Positions 1 to 11,636 of a DNA stretch of 64,000 nt are shown piece by piece; position 1 is the stretch's first letter, and every line of letters begins with the position of its first letter. The translations under genes and the position numbers were made by a program. The stretch spans positions 310,001 to 374,000 of the forward strand of contig VWND01000078.1 in assembly GCA_009599575.1 (NCBI GenBank). The letters are read 5' to 3'. The notes under the pieces were generated by a model. That model saw only the letters and a list, made by a program, of their open reading frames with translations. It did no database searches and was not told the DNA's origin. The stretch is from Blumeriella jaapii. Lineage: Eukaryota > Ascomycota > Leotiomycetes > Helotiales > Drepanopezizaceae.

Positions 1-688
1 AGAATTTCCTACGAACGATTGACACTAAGAGTTTTCGCCAGCCGATGAGCAGATTGGAAAGAAGGCCATAGCTGCACAAGCCCAGATCATGGATGCGGTA
101 GGACAGATTGTTGTTACTGTGACGCGCGAATCTGCGTGTACTTCATTGAAAAAGTACGCAGGGATAGGGCTCCGAACACCTGACTACACCCAGGAGTGGC
201 ACCAGAAGAATCTGGTGAAGGAGGCTAAGTCGCACGGCATGGTGTAAGTTCGCACGTGAAAGCTTTTGTCAGAACACATCGCTGAACTCTGCTCCAGTCT
301 AGGAATAGCAAAGCCAGCTGAGCAAAGAGGTTACATGAATGTAAAGCCTCTGGATGGCTATGAGTACCCGCTGGTAATCTTTCGTTTTAAGTATCGATCA
401 ACAAGTGAGTGGAGCTTGAATTTACATCTCATGATGGACACGAGCTGATGTACCAACTTTGCAGAGGCTTTGCGGGACTTGCGCATCCTTCGTCCACTCT
501 TTCCAAAGGCCAAACAACTGTCGCGAAACCCTTCGCCTGAGAGCGACAGGGACATCGACAAATCCGAGCTGAACGTCGCCATGAAGCGCGAGCACCAGGA
601 TGAAGATCACGTGGATCTCAAAAGGGGGGGCAAGAAGTCGAATTCGACCGAGCTTGTTACTATCGATTTGACAGATGATAGCGAGTAA
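1..688 (+). CDS. DUF7918 family protein, 3' part
   Basis: This is a partial gene whose 5' end lies left of the window. Exons are 42-243, 298-404 and 465-688. The window opens in what looks like an intron, since an in-frame stop at 20-22 precedes an acceptor at 40-41. Introns 244-297 (GTAAGT...CCAG) and 405-464 (GTGAGT...GCAG) join in phase. The product contains GQIVVTVTR, then FKYRS followed by LRDLRIL and a NPSPES segment, an arrangement typical of the fungal DUF7918 family as I know it. The C-terminus is lysine/aspartate rich and ends in VTIDLTDDSE, which resembles a SUMO-interacting motif. Function is unknown. Family assignment rests on motif memory, not on a search. Confidence 0.65.
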
Positions 689-1411
689 TGGACTTCTCGT
701 TTCGGATCTTAAGGTGCTGTGACGGATGCCAGATCTCGCTTGCAGTAGGGCAGCCCTTTCAGGAAGAGCGAGAATCAAGTCGGCAGTATTAGATTTTTCA
801 CCATAAATCGTGTTGAGATTGTGTATTAGTGGGTTGCTTCCGGTGAATTATGTATAGCATTCCAAAACGAGGATAGTGCTATTTTGCCTAGACTTACATC
901 TACAAACCCACCCTGTAGAGTTGCGGTCCTCGGAAAAAAGCACAACTTTGCCTCCTTTCTTTTTTTCTTTTTTTCTTCCTCTTCACACACTGTTCTGCTT
1001 GTGACTTGTCAATAAACACATGGGGCTCACTCGCTCTAGAAGCGGGCGGAAAACCAGCCGAAGTTCGGGTAGACACAACTCGAAGATCACTAGCGCCTCA
1101 GAGCATCAAGCGCATTACTGTAAGTACCTATGTGAACACAGGATCCGAAAGCGGCCGCAGATCCACAACCGCCCGCTTCCCATCCACAAGCTTCGCGTTC
1201 GTTCGCATTCGAGTTTTTCTCATTGTCGCTGCTCCTGCCGTTACTCTCTGCCCCCCTTCCCTCGGTCTTCGAGGAGAGCGAGAAACACGAATTGAATTGC
1301 GGAATAACGCACTTCCAGTTCTCGGATCGCGGTTTTTCGCTTGATCTGACATCAACATGTCATCGATCTGTGGATCGATTTTTGTTTTCTTAGAATGTCC
1401 GAGGAGATCTC

Positions 1412-1492
1412 TTAGGTAGGTAGGTACCCAGTTATCAGCTAGGTGTCTACCCGGTAGGAGAGGTATGTATATAGGTAGGTAGGTAGGTAGGA
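1412..1492. repeat. Degenerate TAGGTA tetranucleotide-like repeat
   Basis: Runs of AGGT/TAGG units interrupted by other bases. The same family of short motifs (CCTAGGTACCTA) reappears near 14630-14665 and 48181-48202. Confidence 0.7.
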
Positions 1493-3110
1493 AGGTGAGC
1501 TATTCCTTGTACTGTACCTACCTAATGTAAGCACACTTCAACATCAGACCGAATGGCCGTCTTTCCCACCAGATCACATCCCAATTCCCAATTCCCAACA
1601 AACCGCAACATCTCAACCCGAGACGCCGCTCCAGATCCCGCTCTTTCCTTCCACGCACGTAGCTCGAAAAATCGGGAAACCCACTCAACACGCAACTCCC
1701 GCGACGCTCTCGCCGTTCTCCTACTGCCACACGCGCCCACCGCGCCTCCACACGACAACCCGCCTCCACCCCTCGAGCCCCCGTGTCAAGCACCAGTACA
1801 TCCCGCCCGGCCCGAAACCCCCCAATTGCGGTCGTTCTTCGAGCTTCCCCGAGCGGCTCGGCGTGCTGACATCGGCCCGGCTAGAAGCGGACGAGCGGGG
1901 TCGAGAAGACATCGGACGGCGTCGTACGTACGTACGTACGTGCTTGCTTGCTCGCTGGCTCTGCTAGCATGCGACGCGGCCGGCCGGCGCAGTGACGATG
2001 ATGTCCACGGGGCAGCAGCTGCCGCGGTTTGTTGGAGGGAGGCACGCACGCACGGCTGTCTCGCAAGCCGCGCACGGCGGGCGAGCGGTGGAAGCCCCGT
2101 TTGAAAAGGAGGGCGGGCTCGGCTCTTGGTGGGGAGGTGTTTGGGCCTTGGGCTTGCTTGTCCTTGCTCGAGCAGGGCAACTGCGGTTTGCGGAGACTCG
2201 GTCTGGGGCGTGGAGCTTTTGTCCTTGGTCTGGGTTCGGATGCCCGTGGTGGAGAGAGAGCCTCGGGAGATAGAGCGCGTGTGGTGTTGGGGAGCGAGTC
2301 GGTAGATGTGCTGCTTGTTTGGGGATGGGGAAGATGATGTGTGTCTTCGATAGAGAGCATTTCTTGATTCGCGCCCAAACAAAATAACCCCCCCCCCTCC
2401 TCCCCCAAAAAGGACGGGTTTGATTGTTTCAATCTAGCTTCGGATTGGGAAAAGAGTTGTGCGTGATTGCGTGTAAGACCGGGAGAAGGATTGTCATCAA
2501 ACCACGGTTTATACACCGATTTTCTTTACACTCATCAATTCAAGCTGCCGATCGGTGAGTCGTTCTGAAGCAATGACATGACACAATAGACCCCTGGACA
2601 TTTACAGGTGTCAAAGAGCAGATACACGTCAACATCGTTGTAATGATGCGATATGGGACTTGGGTTTTCATAAAACAGTAACGTCTATGGAGAAAGTCGC
2701 GTTGTTTTTTTGATAGCTATCTGAAATGTCAATTTTGTTTACAGTAGGTGATGATGGACTGAAGAGGGGGCGATAATCTCCAATGGAAACAAGCGAGGTT
2801 TCAAAGCCCATGTAAAGCCGAGATGTGAAAAGAGAAGAAGAACGAAGGGCTTGTACTTGGTAAATGAAAAAGTGACAGTTTAGGTAACAAAAAAAGTTGA
2901 TTCAAAAAAATCCCGTGACGGTCCGAACCAAGAAGGCAGACCTCAACCTAAGGCGGTAAGAGCTCCCGTGGCTATAGTGTAACCACGTGATCAATGTTTC
3001 TCAATTCCATTGCATAGGCGAACGAATACCTTCGCTTTAAGGTATCCAAGTTTACCACAGCAGCCAGCCAGCCAGCAGCCAGCCGAAAGAAAAAGAAAAC
3101 CAAAGCGCGT

Positions 3111-3111
<1 letters not shown>

Positions 3112-3187
<76 letters not shown>
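3112..3187. repeat. (AG)n microsatellite, 38 units
   Basis: An uninterrupted dinucleotide run of 76 bp. It creates spurious Arg-Glu open frames on one strand and Leu-Ser on the other. Confidence 0.98.
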
Positions 3188-3189
<2 letters not shown>

Positions 3190-3369
3190 AGAAAAATGCC
3201 ACAACTCCTCGCAGGTCCCGACCAAAGCTCGAGCTCCTTTCTCGTGCCTCCCTCCGTCGGCTTTGGAATGCGATTACGATTGCGATCGAGCCGAGGTTCC
3301 TGGGGCTTGGAGATTCTTGATTTCCGGAGAGGCGTCTCGATACGTCGCGGGAAAGGCTATCTCGACATC

Positions 3370-3372
<3 letters not shown>

Positions 3373-3402
<30 letters not shown>

Positions 3403-3430
3403 AGGAGGAGGAAGAGGAGGAGGAGGAGGA
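3373..3430. repeat. (CGG)n followed by (AGG)n
   Basis: About nine CGG units run directly into AGG/AAG units. It yields spurious poly-Arg and poly-Gly open frames. Confidence 0.95.
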
Positions 3431-3839
3431 GTTCTCGCTTCTGCTGCTCCCGTACGACAACGTCCATACTGTACTGAGGACAGCTGGGCGCCACGAAAGG
3501 GTAAAAGTCAAGTGCCGGCATGCCACGGCTCTCTGGCCCGGACGGAAAGTCTATCTCGGTCGGCAAGGCACCGTCCGTACGCAGTTTCGACGTGGTTCAC
3601 GCGTGCCCGGGTGATGTAGGAAGCAGGAGGCTGGGGAGGCTAGCAACACGAGCTTTCGTCGGGTGAGCGCTGAACACGAGATGCTGGTCGCTGATTAAGG
3701 ATTGGGCGAACCCTCGTGCTTGGGGGCGAGCGGGTGGGGGGTGGAGGGTGGAGGGGGGAGGGGGGAGGGGGGAGTGGAGCGCGGTGCGGAGTGGCGCGCC
3801 AACACGCCGGATTCGCCGCCATCCCGACTTTACACCGAT

Positions 3840-6395
3840 ACAGAACAGTACAGAACAGTACTGTACGGTACCACGCGGTGCCACGCGGTGCCATGTGTGT
3901 ACCGTACCGTAGAGCACACCACGGGGACGCTGCTCCCACTGACTCTGACTCTGACTCTGATACCGTACTGTACATCCACATCCAACACATCCACACCCAG
4001 AGGGACTGTACTGTACACAGTATGGCACCGACCCCAGGTTCCTCCGTGCTTCACCCGGACGCTAGCATCTCGGCATGCCGCGCCTGGGATGGGAATGGAA
4101 ATGGGACGGACCCGACTGGTCGACGATGCATTCTCCACCGGGAATCACTATTCCCGATTCGCGAGTCCCGAGTGCACAGGACGGGACTGGGGACAGGACT
4201 GACAGGACTGGGCAGGACAGGACTGCACTGATGGACTTCCCCGAGCACGGCATCCCTTCCCTCCGCGCCGCGCCGCGGTTGACGGCGTGCGAGCGTCGAT
4301 GGGTCGGATGGTTACACACACCGCGCACATTCACCGCTTGCGTGCGGGCGTGTGGTGTTGTGTTGTGTTGGACAGTGGGTTCTGGGGCCATGCCGTTGTG
4401 CCGCTGCGCTACTTCGAGGCCGTTTTCTGGTGGGCGTCTTGTTTACTTTGCGTGTCGTGCGGAGGCGAGGTCACGAGGTGTCTCGCTCGTGGTCGGTACG
4501 GGGATGTGCAGTACATACAGGACAGGACAGGACTGTACTGTACAATACAGGTACCGTGCTGTACAGGACAGTGCTGTACACACAGCCATAGCACGGCGGC
4601 TCGGATCCGGCATTCCCGATCAGAGAGCAGAGAACGCATGACGAGGTACGGTGCGGTGCGGTACGGTACCATCGCCCACTGAGATGATGACCTGCGACGA
4701 CAGCACCACGTGTTGGTCACCTGATCCGCGACCTCTCGCTCCCCTCCCCGGCACTTGGCCTACCTCCTGTCACATACTGTACACACACAGGACTGCAACA
4801 TGTTCGCACCACGCCATGAACCAAGACGACGACCATGCAACCCACCCCCCTTGGATCACGGCACTACTTACTGTGTACTGTGTACTGTGTACTGCGTACT
4901 GCGTACACCCCGTCTGCGTTCGCGTGCCCTCCCATGGGCCACGGCGACCCGGTGAGTGGTGACCAGAACGAGCTCCCGATCCCGTCTGTGTGGTTGGGTG
5001 CGGTCGCGCGCAAAGTCTCGGTTCAGCCTTACCGTGGTGCTCCGTCCAGGGACCGTGCCGATCAACAGCAGACGGTCTGCACGTCGGTCTGCGACTGACC
5101 AACTCGGGCATCCCGACGACGTAAGACGAGCCCTCGCGAAATTTAATTTGGATGATGATGATGATTGTCGTCCCCATCGTCATCGTCATCGTCCGCGGCA
5201 TCGGCATCATGCCCACGAACATCATCATCATCATGCTCATCATCATCATCATCATCATGGACCCCGAGGATTCTTCGGTCCGCTCTGCCCGTCGACGACA
5301 CGCGCCCTCGTGGCGGGCGGACGAGGGCCCACGACACGCTCATCCCTCCTCCCTCCTCCCTCCTCCCGCCGCCATCCTGCTCCGGCCGGCGCTGGCGCAG
5401 ACGGCGCGGGAGAAGCAGAAGCAGCAAAGAAGCCATCCATCAGATGACAAGGCCGGCATCATCCCAACCCTCGACGGCCCGCCCACGCCCCTGGATCCCA
5501 AGCAGGGGAAGTGCTTCCGAGCCCGCGCGAGTCATCGGCGTCACTGACTCGCCGGGGGTCTGGACGCGTCTGCGCGGCCGGGACCCCGTTCTGATTGGGG
5601 CCTTGCGTGAATAATACGCTTTGGAGGAAGGTTTGGATGGGAAACCATGGGGAAGGGGAGCCATCCGTGCATGGCATCGATGCCCCGGCTCGCGATTCGC
5701 GGACCGCAGCACGAACGGCCGCGGATCCAAGCAGGCAGGGGAGTGAGCGTCCCGTACACAGTACAGCGCGCACCGGACGACACGGTACGGTGCTGTCCTG
5801 TGCTCTGTGTGTGCATTGCTGGTAAAGTAACGGAAGGGGGGTACATGATGCAATGCACAGGAGGCATGAACAGTATGTACATACTCCGTACATACTGTAC
5901 TGTACAGTGTACCTACGGACGGTGCGGTACGGTACAGTACCGTACAGTAGGTCATCCTCCTCGTCCTCCTCGCAATACCCGTGGGACCATGGGAATCAGG
6001 AGAAGCGGACGGAAATGACGGGGTCCGGATGGAGGACCCCTAAGCATCGAAGGACGGACGACGACGGAAGCGAACCACACGTACTGTACACAGTACATAC
6101 AGTAAGTACATAGTCCGGCCCGTATGGAAATAGCGTCCGCCCGTGGGACAGGATGGCTGGTCAAACCGTACTATACAGTAGCACGGTACGGTACCGTACC
6201 GTACAGTGCCTCATGTCACACAACGCCTCTTCCTCACTCCCTCGGGTCTGGGAGCGGTGGATCTCGACAGTATGTATGTACGTACTGTACGTCAGTGCTG
6301 TACTGTATGTACAGTACAGTCTGTATGTACAGTATGTACATACAGTAAGTCTGTATGTACAGTCTGTATGTATGTACATACTGTACATACCGTAC
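3840..6395. repeat. Cluster of GTAC-centred short palindromes (GTACTGTAC/GTACAGTAC)
   Basis: Dense groups occur at about 3840-4020, 4500-4580, 4640-4675, 4775-4915, 5870-5950, 6075-6110, 6165-6210 and 6270-6395. Each combines GTAC with T, A, CG or AT spacers (for example GTACGGTACCGTAC, which is a perfect palindrome). They read equally on both strands. No coding sense is visible. Whether these are binding sites or just a microsatellite family of period 4-5 cannot be told from sequence. Confidence 0.8.
5149..5258. repeat. (GAT)n and (CAT)n arrays in inverted arrangement
   Basis: A GATGAT run at about 5151-5167 is followed by CATCAT runs at about 5218-5258. The two are reverse complements, so a stem with a loop of roughly 50 bases is possible. 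Confidence 0.7.
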
Positions 6396-6905
6396 AATCG
6401 ATTCACGGTCACTGGTAAGGGTCGGTCTCATGGCCATGGCCGCGTACACCGCCGGAACCCGAGATGGAGATGCTCTCGCTCTCTCTGCTCGAACGTGACC
6501 TGAGGACTTGCATCGTCTGGTACGGTCGAGAGAGTCAGTCCGTCACGTCGTCGCGTCCGTCGCTGGTTTGTTTATATATAGAGGAGAGGACGGGGGGGGA
6601 TCTGATAAGTTTAAGTTAACCGCCGCCTGCCTGCCTGCCTGTCTGTCTGTCTGTCTGCTGCACACCGTAGTCCGCCAGGGGTCCGAGGCATATCTACGGT
6701 ACGGTCCTGGACATCCAGTATATATATATTGATTGTATCCGCGCCGTTCGGGGCGACCATCGCAAACGGGCCGTCGTCCACTGACCGGGCTTTGGAAGCA
6801 CAGATTACACCTCTCTCTCGCCCTCTCCCTCGCCCGTCCGGTTGGACTGCAACGGAGCGACCGCTCGCCGTGGGCCCTCATCTCAACCGGTACGAATTGT
6901 GGTTT

Positions 6906-7365
6906 GCGCTGTCGTGTTGCTGCCACTGCCGCTGCCGCTGCCGCTGCCACTGCCACTGCCACTCACTGCCACTGCCGAAACCGCCGCTGCTGCAACCGCC
7001 GACGCCCGCGTCCATCAGCCCAAGCCCCAGTGCCGCCGGCCCTCCTAGACCCTCTAGACCTGTCAGTCCCGTCCCGAGCATCGACCATCAACCATCATCA
7101 TCATCATCACCATCACCATCACCATCATCACCACCCGCATCATCCCCATCACGCCTAAAAAAAAATAACCCGCCCCATAATCATAATTCCCGTCGAGGCC
7201 GGCCACTTCACACTCCAGAACTACAATACCGCGGCAGCTGCAACGACCCCCTCGATCGATCACCATAACTAGATCGACCACTGCGACCATAACCAGAGGT
7301 ACTACCACACAACCACAGCCACAACCACATCCACGACCACAACCACGACCTCACTCACAACCACA

Positions 7366-7406
<41 letters not shown>

Positions 7407-7412
7407 AACCAC
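6906..7412. repeat. CTGCCG, CAT/CAC and CCACGA tandem tracts just upstream of sfp1
   Basis: A CTGCCG/CTGCCA tract (about 6910-6965), a CAT/CAC tract (about 7089-7140) and a CCACGA/CCACAA tract (about 7305-7412) lie in the 540 bp before the sfp1 start codon. They probably belong to its promoter or 5' leader. Confidence 0.8.
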
Positions 7413-7441
7413 CACCACCCTCTCCTCCACCAAGTTCGAAC

Positions 7442-9465
7442 ATGCCCATGACCTCCCCGATCGACATCGCCTCACCCACCCGCAACGCTTCCTCGTCGCC
7501 GTCCTCGCAGGGCCGCGGCGCGCTGCTCCAGAAGCCCAGCGCCACGAACCCTCTCGATCCCGACTCGCGCACCTCGGCCATGATGAGCGGCCTCGCGACC
7601 ACCCCCTACGAGCACGGCGGCAGCATGGCCCGGGTCGTCTCGGGCGCGAAGCCCATCTCCATGAACAACCCGAACCGCAACGCCGACGCGAGGCCGCGCC
7701 GGGAGAGTCTGGCGGGCAGCCTGGTGCAGGGCATGAGCTGGGGAGGAGTCTCGGTGGGAAGCTGGATCAGAGATGAGTACGTTCCTCCTCCTCCTCCTCC
7801 GCCACCTCCTCCACCTCCTCCTCCGCGAATTCGGCCCTCGAGTCCGGTGCGGGCGCCCCCGGCCAGCATCCCCCAGACACTGACTGACTGACGCGCGCGC
7901 GCTACAGCATCATCATGACCGGCACCTCCCCGTTCCCCTACCAGTCGCCGTCCTACCACTCCTCCTCGTACCTGCCGAAGCTCGAGGCCAACTTCATGAA
8001 GGATTTCGCCTGCTGCGACCAGACCCTGCCGACGCTGCACGATCTGCTGCAGCACTACGAGGAGTCGCACGCGCAGCAGAACCCGCCCTCCGTTCGCACG
8101 GCCGCGGCCGCGAGATCCCGCGAGAGCGCGACGCCGAATAGCAAGGCGGCGCTCGCGTCGCAGGCGGCGTCGGCGGTCCAGCACCACGCGCAGCAGCCGC
8201 CGAACCCGTCGCTCCAGCCCCCGCCGCGCGCTCACGGCCTGCAGATCCCGCGCAGTGGCGCGAGTGTGGGTGGCATTCAGTTGATGCGCCAGCAGCAGCA
8301 CTCGCAGCCGACGACGCCGCTGCCCAAGCGGGCGCAGCCGCTCGTCGAGGACATGGACGGCGTGGAGGACATGGAGATGGACGACGCCATCGGACCGCTG
8401 GACCACCACTCGGCCGAGGCGCCCGTGCAGCTGCACCCGCCCCCCCAGCCGGCGCAGCAATCCTTCAAGTTTGGACAGCAGCCGCGACCCGTCTTGGACC
8501 TGAGCCAGAGCGGCATGCCGCACTCCGGCCTCCGGACCTCCCAGCCGTCGACCCCGGCCACGGCCGCCGGCTTCGGGTTCCAGAACAACCCCACCGTGTC
8601 CTCGGTCAACACGCCGACGCTCAGCGCGCAGCCGCCGCAGTCGCATCCCTTCTCGCCGGAGACCTCGGTGCCGGGGACGCCCTCGGGTGAGCCCGAAGAC
8701 ACGTTCGCCACCTTGCCGTTGAACATGCACATGCACATGGGGAACATGAACTACCCCTTTGGCATGGGGCCCGACAGCCTGTCCCTGGACCTGTGCATCG
8801 ACGAGCCCGCCAAACGTCTGTACAGCCCGAATGGCTTCACGCAACAACGACTGCAGCAGCAACAATCGGCCCAGTTCGCGTTGGGGCAGGCCCAGTTCGG
8901 CAACAACGACGAGATGATGCGGGCGTACCGACAGCAGCAAATCTTGGCGATGAATGGAATGCCCCAGGCCGCGTTGATGTTGGGCGAGGAGCACAAGCCC
9001 TTCAGGTGTCCGGTGATTGGCTGCGAGAAGGCGTACAAGAACCAAAATGGTCTCAAGTCGGTGCTCCCCCCCGCCGCGTCGCCCCGTCACTCGCTAACGA
9101 TGCAGATATCACAAAACCCACGGCCACCAAACCCAGCAGTTGCACGAAAACGGCGATGGCACGTTCTCCATCGTCAATCCCGAGACGTCGGCCCCGTATC
9201 CCGGCACGCTCGGCATGGAAAAGGAGAAGCCTTACAAATGCGACATCTGTGGCAAGCGGTACAAGAACCTGAACGGCCTGAAATATGTGAGTGCCGTGCC
9301 GCCGGGCCCCCGACCTCCTCGGCTAACCCCCTCTAGCACAAGCAGCATTCGCCTCCTTGCAATCCCGATCTCAAGTTGAACACTCACATGGCGGCTGTCG
9401 GTCTCGGTCCGCTGAGCGTGCATGTGTCCGGTCTCCCTGGGATTGGCGAAGAACACATGATCTGA
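7442..9465 (+). CDS. sfp1: C2H2 zinc-finger transcription factor, Sfp1-like
   Basis: Exons 7442-7776, 7908-9056, 9106-9286 and 9337-9465 give 597 residues. The N-terminal block GVSVGSWIRDDIIMTGTSPF, reconstructed across intron 1, and the following CC...TLPTLHDLLQHYEESH segment (a degenerate first finger) match the fungal Sfp1 family. The middle is long, Gln/Pro-rich and disordered. Two classical fingers close the protein: C479-x4-C with its histidines after intron 2, and C540-x2-C with its histidines after intron 3. In yeast Sfp1 controls ribosome-biogenesis and growth genes, so a nuclear growth regulator is inferred. Intron 2 starts GTCGGT, a weak donor, but it restores the finger exactly. 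Intron 1 is a CCT-rich 131 bp. Start chosen at the first ATG before the conserved block. Confidence 0.9.
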
Positions 9466-10263
9466 TGTGCGGCCCATGTTCGATCGATCCCTTTGACGCG
9501 CTCACGGCTCTCCTTACCTTGCATTTCCTGGTGTCCTTATTTTGTTTGACCAAAAGCCATGCATTGGGACGGCGTTACTTTTGTTTTTTGTCACGAGGTT
9601 TAAAGATGAATACCCACGGATAGATTGTTTGCTCTTCGAGCAGGGCGACACATGGAGGCTTAATAGAGACTTCTCTACCTTGGGCCTCGAGGCGCGGTTT
9701 TGAGCGGCCCTTTGATCAGTTAGGTTGGTCTTGGCATCGCTTGGCATGTAATGGCCTGAACCGACTCGACTCTTTCCCATCAACGCGCCCTTCTCTTCTC
9801 TGGTCATATTCAGCACGACTGATGTCGGTGGTATACCTATCAGTCACGGCTCTATGTTTTCCATTTTTCTCTTCTCTCTGTGGAGGGTGGGCCGACCCTT
9901 GGCTCTGGACCGAAATCCACCACGCACGCCAACGTTTCTTGCTTCTTGCTTCTCTCTTCACGGCTCTCCTCCCCTCTTCTTTTTGCTGCTCTCCTGCATC
10001 CCTGCCACGACGACGGCTTGATTCGAAGCTGGCGGGCAGGCGTGCGGGGGGGGGGGGGGGGCAGTCGAGCCGGAGCCGGAGCCAGAGCCGGAGAGCAGTT
10101 GCGTGTTCTTCATAGATGGAGCCCGAGCCGGGCGTGGCTGGGAACGGGTTTTTTGTACGCGTATGGACTTTTGGTGTATGTGCTCGTGCGTGCAAGCGAG
10201 CTTCTTTTGCTGGCCGGGCCTTTGCTTTTGCTTTTGTCCCTTTTTTTCTTGCTTGAGTGGCAC

Positions 10264-10350
10264 AGGGTGGGTTGGGGATGGGGTGGGTGGGATTGCATGT
10301 GATGGGGAGGGATGGGATGGGATGGGATGGGATGGGTGCGATGGGATGGG
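10264..10350 (+). repeat. GGGAT tandem tract with G-quadruplex pattern
   Basis: Consecutive GGGAT units, with GGG every five bases in the core (about 10308-10337), satisfy the usual four-G-run quadruplex pattern on the plus strand. It lies about 0.8 kb past the sfp1 stop codon. Confidence 0.85.
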
Positions 10351-10429
10351 TGCGATGGGCGCATTGTGAATGATGGATTTTTTTTGCCCGGTCTTTGGCT
10401 GGTTTTGCGTAGATGGGTGGGCGATTGTG

Positions 10430-10478
10430 AATGAGTGAGTGAGTGAGTGAGTGAGTGAGTGAGTGAGTGAGTGAGTGG
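10430..10478. repeat. (GAGT)n microsatellite
   Basis: About 12 uninterrupted GAGT units followed by degenerate copies. Confidence 0.95.
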
Positions 10479-10669
10479 GCGAGTGAGTGTGACAGTGACA
10501 GAGTGACAGAGTATGAAAGAGAGAGAGAGAAAAAGGAGTTTTTCTCGATTGCTTAGAGCACCGCACAGCAGAGCAGATCAGAGCAGATCAGAGCAGCGGC
10601 AAGGACTTGCGATGCGATGCGATGCGATGTCTGCGTACTGCGTATTGCAGCGTTATGTTATATTGTAAA

Positions 10670-10850
10670 TACACGAATGAATAAATGCATGCATGAATGG
10701 ATGGATAAATGGATAAATAAATAAATAAGTGGATGGATGAATAAATAGATTGAGAGATGGATGGATGATAGATGATGAGAGATGATGAGAGATAGATGAT
10801 AGGTGAATTGATTGATAGATGGATGGATAGATGAATAAATGCTGTGTTGT
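10670..10850. repeat. Degenerate AATG/ATGG/GATA tetranucleotide tract
   Basis: Mixed AATA, ATGG and GATA units over about 180 bp, with no open coding frame of interest. Confidence 0.8.
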
Positions 10851-11636
10851 GTTGGGCTGTTTGAATGTACTGTATGTATGTGTGTACGGTATGTATGTAT
10901 GTACTGTAAGGTACTGTGTGTATGTACCTATGTATGTATAGGTAGGTACCTATGTATGTATGTAAGTAGGTATGTATTGTATGTACTGCATTGTAAGAGA
11001 GCGACTTTCAGCAAAGGGGAGAAGAAGAAATCACGTGATGGTTGTGGTGTGCTTACTGTTGTACTGTACTGTACTGTACTGTACTGTGTGTGTGTGTGAA
11101 AAAGAAAAGAGAAAGAGAGAAGAGAGAAGAGTACAAAAAGAGAGAAAAGGGAGAAAAGGGAGAAAAGGGAGAAAAGGGAGATAAGAAGAGTTATAAAAAC
11201 ACGGTGAATCACAATTGACAGTGGTACTGTATTTACCGTTCTGTACGAAATAGAGGTTCACGCTTGCGTTGCGATGACGTAGAATGCCTGCATTATTTAG
11301 GTTAACCGATCTGGGTCGAAGCATTGCTACTTACAGTACAGCATGTTTGTCCTACACCCAGCACAGCACAGCACAGGATTACTGCACAGCGGCGGCATTC
11401 GGCAGTCGGTGATAGCTCGGCTTCTAAGCAAGCTCCATAAAACGAATAAGCTTGACGACCTCCATCTCAACACCACCGACCGCAACGAGTCGCACCGTTC
11501 ACACCGTACACATACCACGTTCACACAGTACACATACCACGCTCACGACAGCAGCGTGCGAGCCGCGGACGTGACGAACGGGGCCAATTGAGGGCTTACG
11601 CGACTTGTGCCACCGCCAGCGCCACCGCCAGCAGAG

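Larger units (their letters stand above)
689..7441. other. 6.75-kb geneless, repeat-rich region upstream of sfp1
   Basis: I see no credible coding exon here. Open frames exist on both strands but are low-complexity or arise from repeats. The region holds (AG)n, (CGG)n, (GAT)n/(CAT)n, CTGC/CTGT and CTGCCG arrays and dozens of GTAC-centred motifs. A long 5' leader or upstream regulatory region of sfp1, or an unannotated noncoding RNA, could lie inside it; the sequence alone does not decide. Confidence 0.6.
9466..11636. other. Repeat-rich intergenic region between sfp1 and rcf2
   Basis: No gene is supported. It holds a 15-base poly-G run near 10048, a GGGAT tract (10264-10350), a GTGA array (10430-10478), degenerate AATG/GATA tetranucleotides (10670-10850), a GTACT run (11061-11087) and a GGGAGAAAA decamer array (11139-11185). 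The sfp1 3' UTR should lie at its left end. Confidence 0.6.

Noticed and set aside
1553..2516. Overlapping frames of 180-211 residues on both strands
   Set aside because: They overlap in several phases, are Arg/Ser/Pro-rich and show no domain; likely chance frames in G+C-rich DNA.
3010..3477. 155-residue plus-strand frame full of Arg-Glu repeats
   Set aside because: It is produced by the (AG)n and (CGG)n microsatellites and has no conserved sequence outside them.
7606..9090. 494-residue minus-strand frame opposite sfp1
   Set aside because: It is antisense to the conserved sfp1 exons, Arg/Leu-rich, and is explained by G+C-biased third positions of the real gene.
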